64,000 nt of DNA from Bacillus sp. EB106-08-02-XG196 (GTDB taxonomy: Bacteria > Bacillota > Bacilli > Bacillales > Cytobacillaceae), in the NCBI RefSeq assembly GCF_013396335.1, contig NZ_JABWSY010000018.1:1-64000 (forward strand). The letters are read 5' to 3'. The number at the start of each line of letters is the position of its first letter. Position 1 is the first letter of the stretch. Both the position numbers and the translations under genes were made by a program. The notes beneath the pieces were generated by a model, which worked only from the letters and a program-made list of their open reading frames with translations, had not been told where the DNA came from and ran no database searches. This document shows positions 1 through 8,149 of the stretch, piece by piece.

Positions 1-49
1 TTATATCAAATTAACGCGGTGAATCATTAAAGTTTATGAAAAAATAAAA

Positions 50-110
50 GGCTGTCGAGAGTTTCTCGACAGCCTGAGGAATCATTCAAAAACGAATGAT
101 CCCTTTTTTT
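50..110 (+). terminator. Tandem hairpin intrinsic terminator of an upstream unit
   Basis: An 11-bp stem (50-60 with 64-74, loop gtt) is followed by a second hairpin (81-87 with 94-100, extended by GG/CC) that runs into seven T residues at 104-110. It would end a plus-strand gene lying left of the window. The first hairpin has no T-tract of its own, so the second is the functional terminator. Confidence 0.75.
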
Positions 111-493
111 CATAATTTTCATCTGCTAGTTTTTAGTGTTACTTTAATTTTTGATCATATACAAAAACATTCGGCAAATAATTTGCAAATGTCGAGAACT
201 TTTATTTAGGAAAACAATTATCGATAGTTGAAAGTCTCTTAGACCTTAACTTCATTTTTCCTTTATACTCATTGAGTTTAAGTTATTTTTTAAAAGACAA
301 TTACCTCAAATATATTAATAATAGGTTCGATGTAATTTTACAAAATTTTTTGTTCATATGTGATAAATTGGTAAAAGGTTAAGAATGGTACAAGAATATC
401 TTTCATTTATCTACTACATTACTCATCGATTTTTCCCTTCAAATCATCATCAAGTACAATAGATTCGCATAATTGTTGTATAGAATCTAGTTC
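111..493. other. AT-rich intergenic region without a recognisable gene
   Basis: No open reading frame with a ribosome binding site is visible on either strand. The stretch is very AT-rich and leads into the presumed preT control region (PucR-box-like site and -10 element further right). Confidence 0.5.
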
Positions 494-540
494 ACACATT
501 GGTTAGTAGAATACAAGCATCATTTTACAAATTGTATAAT
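494..540 (+). promoter_or_regulatory. Candidate PucR box and -10 element of the pyrimidine-catabolic operon
   Basis: The 13 bases at 494-506 (ACACATTGGTTAG) match the B. subtilis PucR box as I recall it (WWWCNTTGGTTAA) at 11 of 13 positions. A TATAAT at 535-540 has no good -35 partner, which is what an activator-dependent promoter would look like; the box centre would lie near -46. A short inverted repeat TTTTAC-N5-GTAAAA follows at 550-566. A pucR-like gene lies within the same block. The function is inferred. Confidence 0.45.
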
Positions 541-624
541 GTAATGATTTTTTACTGCCTGTAAAATGAAAATTAGATGCAGAATTTTCAGTAAATTAAC
601 TTTTAAATAAAGGAGGGTTTTTTA

Positions 625-1989
625 TTGGAAAAAATACAGAGGATATCCAATACCAATCTGGACCTTAACTTTCAAGAAGTAGAACGTCCACTTACAAATC
701 AAGAAGCATTGGAAGAATCAAATCGCTGCCTGTATTGTTATGATGCTCCTTGTATTAAGGCCTGTCCGACAGGCATTGATATCCCAACTTTTATAAAAAA
801 AATTTCGACTGGAAACTTACTCGGCTCTGCCAAAACCATAATGACTTCCAATCCAGTTGGTGCGAGCTGCGCTAGAGTGTGTCCAACTGAGGAGCTGTGT
901 GAAGGGGCTTGTGTCTTAAACCATTCGACAAAACCGATTATGATTGGAAACCTGCAGAGATATGCCACAGATTGGGCAATAAAAAATGAACAACCTCTTT
1001 TTCAGCCTGGAACAGCTAATGGTAAATCTGTTGCTGTTGTTGGCGGAGGACCCGCAGGACTTTCAGCAGCAAGAGAATTGGCCAGATTTGGATATGAGGT
1101 GACGATATTAGAAGCAGCAGAAAAAGCTGGCGGTTTAAATACTTATGGTATTGTCTCATTTAGGCTGCCACAGACAATTTCATATTGGGAAGTAGAACAG
1201 GTTGAAAAACTTAATGTAACAATTAAAACAAATACAAGGGTAGGAAAAGATGTATCCGCTAAGGAATTACTTCAAAATTTTGATTGCATCGTATTAGCTG
1301 TAGGTATGTCACATGTTCCTAACTTAGGAATAGAAGGAGAAGACCTAGACGGGGTCTACGATGCAATTGAGTTTGTCAAGGAAACAAAAAGTGGAAGATT
1401 ATCGAAGGATTTTATCGGAAAACGGGCTGTTGTCATCGGTGCAGGAAATACCGCTATTGATGGTGCTACTTGTTCTGTACGATTGGGTGCAGAAAATGTA
1501 AAAATCTTATATCGCCGAACCGCAGAAGAAATGACTGCCTATGATTTTGAATATGAATTTGCTAAACAAGATGGTGTTGAATTTCGCTGGTTAACCGCAC
1601 CAAATAGAATTATTGGTGATGAACATGGAAGAGTAACCGGGGTTGAATGTATCAAAATGAATCTTGGTGAGCCAGATGAAGACGGGCGCAGGAGACCGAT
1701 TCCTGTTGAAGGATCTGAACATGTTTTACAAGTGGAGGCTGTCATCAAAGCTATCGGACAAACAAGGCATTTGGAACTAATTGAAGGTTTTGGACTACAG
1801 CATGATAATGGTGTGGTACAAGTAAATAAAGAAACCTATCAAACTTCTAATCCTAAAATATATGCTTGCGGTGATGTTGTTTTTGGAAAGGGCAAAGGAG
1901 ACGCCATGGTGGTTACTGCAGCTCAACAAGGAAAACAAGCTGCCTATAGTATTCATAAGCAATTTGCGGCCGTGGAAACAGCACAGTAA
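625..1989 (+). CDS. preT: NAD-dependent dihydropyrimidine dehydrogenase, PreT subunit
   Basis: This is the FAD/NAD(P)H-binding electron-input subunit of the two-protein bacterial dihydropyrimidine dehydrogenase, which with PreA reduces uracil and thymine to the 5,6-dihydro forms. The N-terminus carries a GltD-like Fe-S region with cysteines in CLYCYDAPCIKACP (about residues 36-49) and CARVCPTEELCEGAC. An FAD dinucleotide fold with GGGPAG near residue 140 follows, then a NAD(P)-binding GAGNTAIDGA segment and a C-terminal GDVVFGKG flavin motif. The 454-aa length is normal. It starts at TTG, well placed behind AGGAGGG at 611-617. It is the first gene of the block, 78 bp before preA. Confidence 0.93.
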   Translation: MEKIQRISNTNLDLNFQEVERPLTNQEALEESNRCLYCYDAPCIKACPTGIDIPTFIKKISTGNLLGSAKTIMTSNPVGASCARVCPTEELCEGACVLNHSTKPIMIGNLQRYATDWAIKNEQPLFQPGTANGKSVAVVGGGPAGLSAARELARFGYEVTILEAAEKAGGLNTYGIVSFRLPQTISYWEVEQVEKLNVTIKTNTRVGKDVSAKELLQNFDCIVLAVGMSHVPNLGIEGEDLDGVYDAIEFVKETKSGRLSKDFIGKRAVVIGAGNTAIDGATCSVRLGAENVKILYRRTAEEMTAYDFEYEFAKQDGVEFRWLTAPNRIIGDEHGRVTGVECIKMNLGEPDEDGRRRPIPVEGSEHVLQVEAVIKAIGQTRHLELIEGFGLQHDNGVVQVNKETYQTSNPKIYACGDVVFGKGKGDAMVVTAAQQGKQAAYSIHKQFAAVETAQ

Positions 1990-2014
1990 ATGGCCATATA
2001 AAAAGATATAAATA

Positions 2015-2028
2015 TGTAAGCGCTTTCC
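2015..2028. promoter_or_regulatory. CcpA catabolite-responsive element (cre)
   Basis: TGTAAGCGCTTTCC fits the Bacillus cre consensus (TGWAARCGYTWWCW) except at the last base. It lies in the 78-bp gap between preT and preA, so CcpA bound there could block transcription into preA and the rest of the operon when preferred sugars are present. The match is seen directly; repression is inferred. Confidence 0.6.
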
Positions 2029-2067
2029 AATACTAAAGCATTTCTACTTTAAAGGGGTGAATTCAAT

Positions 2068-3354
2068 ATGGCTGATTTGAGTATTAATCTTGCAGGGATA
2101 AAATCTCCGAATCCATTTTGGCTTGCTTCAGCACCTCCTACCAATTCAGGGTATCAAGTTCAGAGAGCCTTTGAAGCAGGTTGGGGCGGGGCAGTTTGGA
2201 AAACATTGGGTGACCCAATTTTGAATGTTTCCTCTAGGTTTGCTGCCATAAGTTTTAACGGACAACGGGTGGCAGGATTCAATAATATTGAATTGATAAC
2301 CGACCGGCCATTAGAAGTGAATTTAAAAGAAATCTATGAAACCAAAAAAAGATTTCCTAACCATGCTATCATCGCATCCTTAATGATGGAACCAAAGCAA
2401 GAAAAGTGGCACGAATTAGTTAAGCGGGTTGAAGCTGTCGGAGTTGACGGTCTCGAATTAAACTTTGGCTGTCCGCATGGTATGGCTGAACGTGGTATGG
2501 GTTCTGCTTCTGGTCAAGTACCAGCACTTGTAGAGCGTCAGACCTATTGGGTAAAGGAAGTGGCAAAAACACCTGTTATCGTAAAATTAACGCCAAACAT
2601 TACGGATATAACCGCTACTGCTGAAGCGGCATGTAATGGCGGTGCGGATGCCATCAGTATGATTAACACGATTAATAGTTTGATGGGGGTAGACCTTGAT
2701 TCATGGAATACCATCCCGCATGTTGCAGGAAAGGGAGCACACGGAGGATATTGTGGTCCTGCTGTTAAACCGATTGCCCTTAATATGGTGGCGGAATGTG
2801 CACGTCATGCAAATATAAACGTCCCAATATCAGGAATTGGCGGAATCTCCAACTGGCAGGATGCCGTTGAATTCATGTTAATGGGTGCTACAGGCGTGCA
2901 AATTTGTACCGCTGCCATGCACCACGGATTCCGTATTGTCGAAGACATGATTGAAGGACTTAGCCATTATTTAGATGGTAAAGGTATAAGGTCAGTTTCT
3001 GAAATCATTGGAAAATCTGTTCCAAGGTATTCGGATTGGGGTAATTTAGACCTTAACTATAATATCGTCGCCAAAATCAATACGGATGTTTGTATCAACT
3101 GTAATAAGTGCCATATTGCCTGTGAGGATACATCTCATCAATGTATTGATAGGTTAACTGACGAGAACGGTAGAAGTTATCTAAAAGTTAGAGAGGAAGA
3201 TTGTGTTGGCTGTAATCTATGTTCCATTGTCTGCCCGGTAGACGGGGCAATCGATATGGTCGAAGTGGCAAATGAATTACCACCGATGTCCTGGAATGAA
3301 AGACAGTCAACCTTGAATCTAGCAACAAAATGTAAGGTTGATAGTAACAAATGA
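2068..3354 (+). CDS. preA: NAD-dependent dihydropyrimidine dehydrogenase, PreA catalytic subunit
   Basis: This is the FMN-binding TIM-barrel subunit, related to dihydroorotate dehydrogenase, that reduces the pyrimidine ring using electrons from PreT. Substrate-loop features include NFGCPHG (about residues 132-138) and the glycine-rich ISGIGG. The C-terminus carries a ferredoxin-like domain with two [4Fe-4S] motifs: CINCNKCHIAC near residue 345, and CVGCNLCSIVCP near residue 383. The length (428 aa) is typical. The ATG has GGGGTGA upstream. It is 15 bp from the next gene, so the two are co-transcribed. Confidence 0.95.
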   Translation: MADLSINLAGIKSPNPFWLASAPPTNSGYQVQRAFEAGWGGAVWKTLGDPILNVSSRFAAISFNGQRVAGFNNIELITDRPLEVNLKEIYETKKRFPNHAIIASLMMEPKQEKWHELVKRVEAVGVDGLELNFGCPHGMAERGMGSASGQVPALVERQTYWVKEVAKTPVIVKLTPNITDITATAEAACNGGADAISMINTINSLMGVDLDSWNTIPHVAGKGAHGGYCGPAVKPIALNMVAECARHANINVPISGIGGISNWQDAVEFMLMGATGVQICTAAMHHGFRIVEDMIEGLSHYLDGKGIRSVSEIIGKSVPRYSDWGNLDLNYNIVAKINTDVCINCNKCHIACEDTSHQCIDRLTDENGRSYLKVREEDCVGCNLCSIVCPVDGAIDMVEVANELPPMSWNERQSTLNLATKCKVDSNK

Positions 3355-3369
3355 GAAGGGAGAAATGGT

Positions 3370-4788
3370 ATGAAAAAACTGATTAAAAATGGAACCATTG
3401 TAACTGCAGCAGATACCTTTACAGCAGAAATTCTAATAGAAGAAGGAAAAATCTCTCAAATTGGCAACAATCTTTCAGCAAATGGTGCTGAAGTTATCGA
3501 CGCAAAGGGCTGTCTCATTTTTCCTGGGGGCATTGACCCTCATACCCATTTAGATATGCCTTTTGGAGGCACTGTGACAAAGGATGATTTCGAAACGGGC
3601 ACCATTGCTGCAGCTTTTGGCGGAACGACAACCATAATAGATTTTTGCTTAACCAGTAAAGGTGACTCGTTAAAAAATGCAATTCAAACCTGGCATGCAA
3701 AATCAGAAGAAAAAGCTGTCATCGATTATGGTTTTCATTTAATGATTTCAGAAATCAATGAGAATGTTTTGAATGAGCTTCCTTTTGTAATTAACGAAGA
3801 AGGTATCACCTCTTTCAAGGTATTTATGGCTTACAAAAACGTTCTCCAAGCAGATGATGAAACGCTTTTCCGAACTCTTGTCTCAGCAAAGGAACATGGG
3901 GCACTTGTCATGGTCCATGCGGAAAATGGAGATGTAATTGATTATTTAACGAAAAAGGCGGTTGCAGAAGGAAACATAGCACCAATCTATCATGCCTTAA
4001 CAAGACCGCCAGAATTAGAGGGGGAAGCGACTGGAAGAGCTGCAAAACTGACCGGGCTGGCAAACTCGCAATTATATGTCGTTCACGTTTCTTGTGCCGA
4101 TGCGGTTGAAAAAATTGCCGAAGCGCGCAGCAGGGGCTTTGATGTTTGGGGTGAAACCTGCCCACAGTATTTAGTTCTTGATCAAAGCTACCTAGAAAGA
4201 CCGAATTTTGAAGGTGCCAAATATGTCTGGTCACCTCCGTTACGAGAGAAATGGAATCAAGAGGTACTGTGGAATGCGTTAAAAAGCGGTCAGCTTCAAA
4301 CGCTTGGATCTGATCAATGCTCGTTTGATTTTAAAGGCCAGAAGGATTTAGGCAGGGACGATTTTACTAAGATTCCAAATGGCGGGCCAATTATTGAAGA
4401 TCGACTATCTATATTATTCTCTGAGGGGGTGAGGAAAGGACGAATAAGTCTTAATCAGTTTGTTGATCTTACATCCACAAGAGCCGCAAAATTATTTGGC
4501 TTATATCCGAAAAAAGGCAGTATTGCCGTTGGAGCAGACGCGGATATTGTCATTTTTGATCCACTGGCAGAGCGGGTTATTTCCGCTGAAACGCATCATA
4601 TGGCCGTTGATTACAATGCCTTTGAAGGAATGAAAGTCACGGGAGAACCAGTTTCGGTTTTATCACGAGGTGAATTTGTCGTGCGTGATAAGCAGTTTGT
4701 AGGAAAACCAGGAACCGGCCAATATTTAAAGAGAGCCAAATACAATGGGTATACTCCAATAAACCAAAATGAAACCTTATCTATTTAG
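3370..4788 (+). CDS. hydA: Dihydropyrimidinase (D-hydantoinase family)
   Basis: This zinc amidohydrolase opens the dihydropyrimidine ring to N-carbamoyl-beta-alanine, the second step after PreTA. Visible motifs are the metal-binding DPHTHLD near residue 56, the SFKVFMAYKN segment whose lysine is normally carbamylated and bridges the two zincs, then VHAENG, VVHVS and GSDQCSF with the catalytic aspartate. Length (472 aa) is as expected. Position directly behind preA supports dihydropyrimidinase over a pure hydantoinase or allantoinase, though related cyclic ureides may also be hydrolysed. The symbol dht is also used for this family. Confidence 0.93.
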   Translation: MKKLIKNGTIVTAADTFTAEILIEEGKISQIGNNLSANGAEVIDAKGCLIFPGGIDPHTHLDMPFGGTVTKDDFETGTIAAAFGGTTTIIDFCLTSKGDSLKNAIQTWHAKSEEKAVIDYGFHLMISEINENVLNELPFVINEEGITSFKVFMAYKNVLQADDETLFRTLVSAKEHGALVMVHAENGDVIDYLTKKAVAEGNIAPIYHALTRPPELEGEATGRAAKLTGLANSQLYVVHVSCADAVEKIAEARSRGFDVWGETCPQYLVLDQSYLERPNFEGAKYVWSPPLREKWNQEVLWNALKSGQLQTLGSDQCSFDFKGQKDLGRDDFTKIPNGGPIIEDRLSILFSEGVRKGRISLNQFVDLTSTRAAKLFGLYPKKGSIAVGADADIVIFDPLAERVISAETHHMAVDYNAFEGMKVTGEPVSVLSRGEFVVRDKQFVGKPGTGQYLKRAKYNGYTPINQNETLSI

Positions 4789-4836
4789 CAGCAATATATA
4801 GAATACAATTTTCTCCATTCATTGTTGAACGACTCC

Positions 4837-4919
4837 TGCAATTGCTTGCTTAGGCAGGCAATTGCACTTTAAAACCTCTGTCGAAAGTCGGTTATGTAAA
4901 TATGGATGTTTACATTTTT
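4837..4919 (+). other. Two inverted repeats ahead of the permease gene
   Basis: A near-perfect hairpin at 4837-4866 (TGCAATTGC arms around an imperfect inner stem) is followed by a second one at 4894-4915 (ATGTAAA / TTTACAT) that ends in five T residues. They lie in the 160-bp gap between dihydropyrimidinase and permease. The second could be a weak or conditional terminator that reduces readthrough to the permease; neither is a proven element. Confidence 0.35.
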
Positions 4920-4948
4920 GTATCTTAAACCGAAAAAGGAGTGTTCAT

Positions 4949-6418
4949 ATGAAAAAAAGCCACTTAAAGTCTTCTGATTTATTACCAATTCAACAAAAAG
5001 ACAGGAAAGTCACAAAGTTAGGATATTCATTCATGTGGGTAGGGATGGTTGTGGTACTTGCTACCTTTGCCATTGGCGGTGCAGGGGTCCAAAGTCTCTC
5101 ATTACCGCTAGTTATACTTGCAACGATTATTGGCTCACTCGCTATCGGATTTTTCATATCCTTAATTGCTGATATCGGCATCGAACATGGTTTGTCATTT
5201 CCTGTGTATATGCGAGCGCCATTTGGAACAATTGGAACCCACATTCCATCAATAACCAGGGGCATAACCGCTTCGGCTTGGTTTGGAATCAACACGTATT
5301 TTGGTGCGACAGCTATGAACGGCATTTTAAATATATTATCTGGGTTTGATAATTGGTTTGTCTGCTTCATTATTTTCGCAATTGTCCAATTGATTAATAC
5401 TGCTTTAGGGATTAAGTCGATTGAAAGGTTCGCAGATTTAGCGGCACCAATTATTATCCTAATCGCTATTTGGATGTATTCCTCATTATCTGACCAAGCA
5501 CAGGCTGCTGGAAGAGATGTTTGGAGCTGGGTAGAATCACCTGTTACTGGTGGTGCGGCGTTTACAGCTTTTATGGTGGTTATTTTTAGCAACATGGGAT
5601 TCTGGGCAACATTGAGTGCGGATATTCCATCGATTTCACGCTTCATGAAAGCTCCAGTAAATGAAAAGAACTGGTTTAAGAGAAATAAAAGTTCTTTAAT
5701 TGGAAACCTTGTCGCAATGCCAATCACACAAACTTTTATGATTGTAATTGGTGCAGTATCCTACATTGCAGTATTAAATGCTGACCCAGTAGTTGCCCTT
5801 CAAGAGTCAGCAAGCGGGATTGTCCTTGCCATTTTACTGTTGATGATTGTATTGGCCCAATGGTCAACGAATACTGCCGCAAATGTAGTACCTGCAGCAA
5901 CTATTTTCTCCAATGTAGGCGGGCCGAAGTTTCCATTTTGGGCGGGTGTTATTACAGCAGGTATTGTAGGAACAATCGTCCAACCGTGGGAGTTATTTGG
6001 AGTCATCATTCCGATTCTTCTAATCGTAGGCGGTATATTGTCTGCAATCGTTGGAATTCTCTTTGCTGATTATTATTTAATCCGCAAAAGACGAGTGAAT
6101 GTTCCAGAGCTATACGAAGACGATGGACAATTTAGATATTGGGGCGGCGTGAATCTTGCAGGCTTTATTGCTTGGATTATTGGCGGTTATATCTCCTATT
6201 TATTCCCGGCGTATGGTTTTTTAGTAGGGTTCGTACTTGGAGCGGCTATATATTATGTGCTTGCAAAATTCTGGTGGTTTAAGAGGTATCAACAGGCTGA
6301 ACTTGAGGATCCGAGTGATGATAAATATCTAGGAATCTCAGTTGGACGTGATTGGATCATTGAAGAAGAATTTGAGTCTGTCATAGAGGAAGCGCCTGCC
6401 AATTTAAATTTTGATTAA
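4949..6418 (+). CDS. NCS1-family nucleobase/hydantoin permease
   Basis: A 489-aa protein with about twelve hydrophobic segments, starting with the FMWVGMVVVLATFAIGGAG helix and including the FPVYMRAPFG(TI)G and ITASAWFGINTYFGATA segments typical of the nucleobase-cation-symport-1 family (cytosine, uracil, allantoin, hydantoin permeases). The context of PreTA and dihydropyrimidinase suggests uptake of uracil/thymine or dihydropyrimidines. The reading frame is open 29 codons further upstream, but AAAAAGGAG sits 8 bp before the ATG at 4949, so that start is chosen. The exact substrate cannot be read from sequence. Confidence 0.88.
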   Translation: MKKSHLKSSDLLPIQQKDRKVTKLGYSFMWVGMVVVLATFAIGGAGVQSLSLPLVILATIIGSLAIGFFISLIADIGIEHGLSFPVYMRAPFGTIGTHIPSITRGITASAWFGINTYFGATAMNGILNILSGFDNWFVCFIIFAIVQLINTALGIKSIERFADLAAPIIILIAIWMYSSLSDQAQAAGRDVWSWVESPVTGGAAFTAFMVVIFSNMGFWATLSADIPSISRFMKAPVNEKNWFKRNKSSLIGNLVAMPITQTFMIVIGAVSYIAVLNADPVVALQESASGIVLAILLLMIVLAQWSTNTAANVVPAATIFSNVGGPKFPFWAGVITAGIVGTIVQPWELFGVIIPILLIVGGILSAIVGILFADYYLIRKRRVNVPELYEDDGQFRYWGGVNLAGFIAWIIGGYISYLFPAYGFLVGFVLGAAIYYVLAKFWWFKRYQQAELEDPSDDKYLGISVGRDWIIEEEFESVIEEAPANLNFD

Positions 6419-6447
6419 TGAAAATTTCTTATTTGTAGGAGGGTACA

Positions 6448-6666
6448 ATGTCGGATTATCAACAATATCTTAATGAAAGAGATAAGCTCGATTTTTTCAC
6501 TCAGAAGGGTTTTCGAATTAATGCTGTACATGAGCATTTAGATGGTGCTTCGGTTGAATTTTACCATCCAACAAGTAAAGAAAAAGAAACATTGCTTATT
6601 GGAACCGCAAATGCAAGAAAGTATTTTTCGAGTTTACTCATTAAACAGAATTTGGGGATAAAGTGA
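6448..6666 (+). CDS. Uncharacterised 72-aa protein of the pyrimidine block
   Basis: I do not recognise this small soluble protein. It has a good ribosome site (GTAGGAGG at 6436-6443, 4 bp before ATG), lies 30 bp behind the permease gene and is followed at once by an intrinsic terminator, so it is the last gene of that transcription unit. It has no membrane segment, signal or cysteine motif. The middle part (YHPTSKEKETLLIGTANARK) could be a small beta-rich fold. Its presence in a catabolic operon suggests an accessory role, but no function can be assigned. Confidence 0.6.
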   Translation: MSDYQQYLNERDKLDFFTQKGFRINAVHEHLDGASVEFYHPTSKEKETLLIGTANARKYFSSLLIKQNLGIK

Positions 6667-6680
6667 GTGTAGATTGATGG

Positions 6681-6708
6681 GGATTGGTAGCTTATACCAA
6701 TCCTTTTT
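6681..6708 (+). terminator. Intrinsic terminator after the preT-permease operon
   Basis: A 9-bp perfect stem GGATTGGTA / TACCAATCC with a 5-nt loop is followed by TTTTT. It separates the catabolic operon from the regulator gene downstream. Confidence 0.85.
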
Positions 6709-6740
6709 GAGAATTTGTTTCTTTGTAGAGGAGTAATAGG

Positions 6741-8015
6741 ATGAATGATCATTTACCATTAACGGTTTCAGATATATTATCTCGGAAGCATTTTGAACAA
6801 GCAATCATGATTGCTGGGGAAGAGGGTCTAAATCGGATTGTAAAATGGGTTCATGTTGTCGAAGTCACCAATATTCGTAATCTCTTAAATGGGGATGAGC
6901 TGATTTTATCAACTGGTGTTGCCTGGAAAGGAAATGAGGACCTATTTGTTTCCATTCTGAACCAACTGATTGAAATACATGCAGCAGGTCTTTGTATTGA
7001 GATGGGAACTTATTTGTCAGAGATTCCAGCTGAAGCGATTAGGATTGCCAATCAGAATAATTTTCCCATTGTCATTTTTCAAAAAGAAGTTCCATTCGTT
7101 GAAATTACCCAGGATATTCATACCATGATTATTCACAAACAATATAGGAAGATTAGTGACTTGAGAAAATTATTTATTGAAGAAAAGAAGAGGGCAGAAG
7201 AAAATGAGTGGCTCCAAGGCTGGTTAGAGGGCGAGCATACTTTAGACAGTATTCATGATTATTTACACGGATATGGGATTAAACTGAAATCACCTGAAGC
7301 TGTGGTTTTATTAGCCAAGGTGCACACGTTTAAGGAGAAATCGAATCAGGATGTTACGTATATAAAGTTATTATTTCAATCTGTTTTTGAACAAAATGGC
7401 TTTGCGATATTTTCTGTTGAAAAAAGAAATGAACTGATTGTTATTCTTTTAAATAATAGGCCTAATAAAAATGTTAAGGAGCGAATAAAAAAAGCAATTG
7501 AGGCTATTGAAGACTCAGAGTTTCTGAGGAAGAAGAACACATCCAAAATATTTATGGCAGCAGGTAAATTTGTTGATCGGTTAACAGATATTCATAAGAG
7601 CAGTCTAACTGCAAAAGAAACCCTCCGAATCCAACAGGAAATGGCTAAGGAAAAAACCTATTTTTATGAAGATTTACATTTATATCGACTTATTTCTCAA
7701 ATGAGCAGGCATATGGATTTACAAGAACTTGTCATGGAATATCTTCAACCAGTCATTCATCATGATCAAACGTATAATAGCAAGCTATTAGAGACCTTAA
7801 AAGTATATTTAGAGTGTAATGGGTCAAAGCAAGAAACAGCCAATAAGCTCTTTATTGTCAGACAAACTCTATACCACCGTCTCCAAAAGTTAGAGAATCT
7901 TCTAGGTAAGGATTTTATGAATCATGAAAAACGAGTTGCATTTGAGTTCATGCTGCTTGTTAAGGATTATTTATCGCCCCATATCTTGGAAAGTAAAAAA
8001 CAATTGATGGAATAA
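6741..8015 (+). CDS. pucR: PucR-family transcriptional regulator
   Basis: A 424-aa regulator with the N-terminal PUCR (purine catabolism regulator-like) domain over about residues 8-125 (starting VSDILSRKHFEQA) and a C-terminal PucR-type helix-turn-helix near residues 355-410 (QETANKLFIVRQTLYHRLQKL). B. subtilis PucR controls purine degradation. Here the gene sits between two catabolic sets for pyrimidines and beta-alanine, so it probably senses a pathway intermediate and activates both sides. It has its own transcription unit behind a terminator, with AGAGGAG before the ATG. The symbol denotes the family; orthology to B. subtilis PucR is not shown. Confidence 0.88.
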   Translation: MNDHLPLTVSDILSRKHFEQAIMIAGEEGLNRIVKWVHVVEVTNIRNLLNGDELILSTGVAWKGNEDLFVSILNQLIEIHAAGLCIEMGTYLSEIPAEAIRIANQNNFPIVIFQKEVPFVEITQDIHTMIIHKQYRKISDLRKLFIEEKKRAEENEWLQGWLEGEHTLDSIHDYLHGYGIKLKSPEAVVLLAKVHTFKEKSNQDVTYIKLLFQSVFEQNGFAIFSVEKRNELIVILLNNRPNKNVKERIKKAIEAIEDSEFLRKKNTSKIFMAAGKFVDRLTDIHKSSLTAKETLRIQQEMAKEKTYFYEDLHLYRLISQMSRHMDLQELVMEYLQPVIHHDQTYNSKLLETLKVYLECNGSKQETANKLFIVRQTLYHRLQKLENLLGKDFMNHEKRVAFEFMLLVKDYLSPHILESKKQLME

Positions 8016-8086
8016 CAATACAAAGTGTTCATTTTGTGGAAGAAAAAGTAATGGTTACCTTACAGAATGTCTAATGAACAACTTTC

Positions 8087-8092
8087 TATAAT
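8087..8092 (+). promoter_or_regulatory. Candidate -10 element ahead of the semialdehyde dehydrogenase
   Basis: A perfect TATAAT sits 57 bp before the ATG at 8150. No convincing -35 box is seen at 16-18 bp spacing, again as expected for an activator-dependent promoter. Only the -10 is visible. Confidence 0.35.
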
Positions 8093-8149
8093 AATAGATA
8101 ATTAATTTAAAAGGTTTAGCTATTTGAGTTTATTGATGGAGGGAAACGT

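Noticed and set aside
4990..5727. 245-aa minus-strand frame opposite the permease gene
   Set aside because: No ribosome site, low-complexity and hydrophobic-mirror composition; it is the antisense shadow of a clear permease reading frame.
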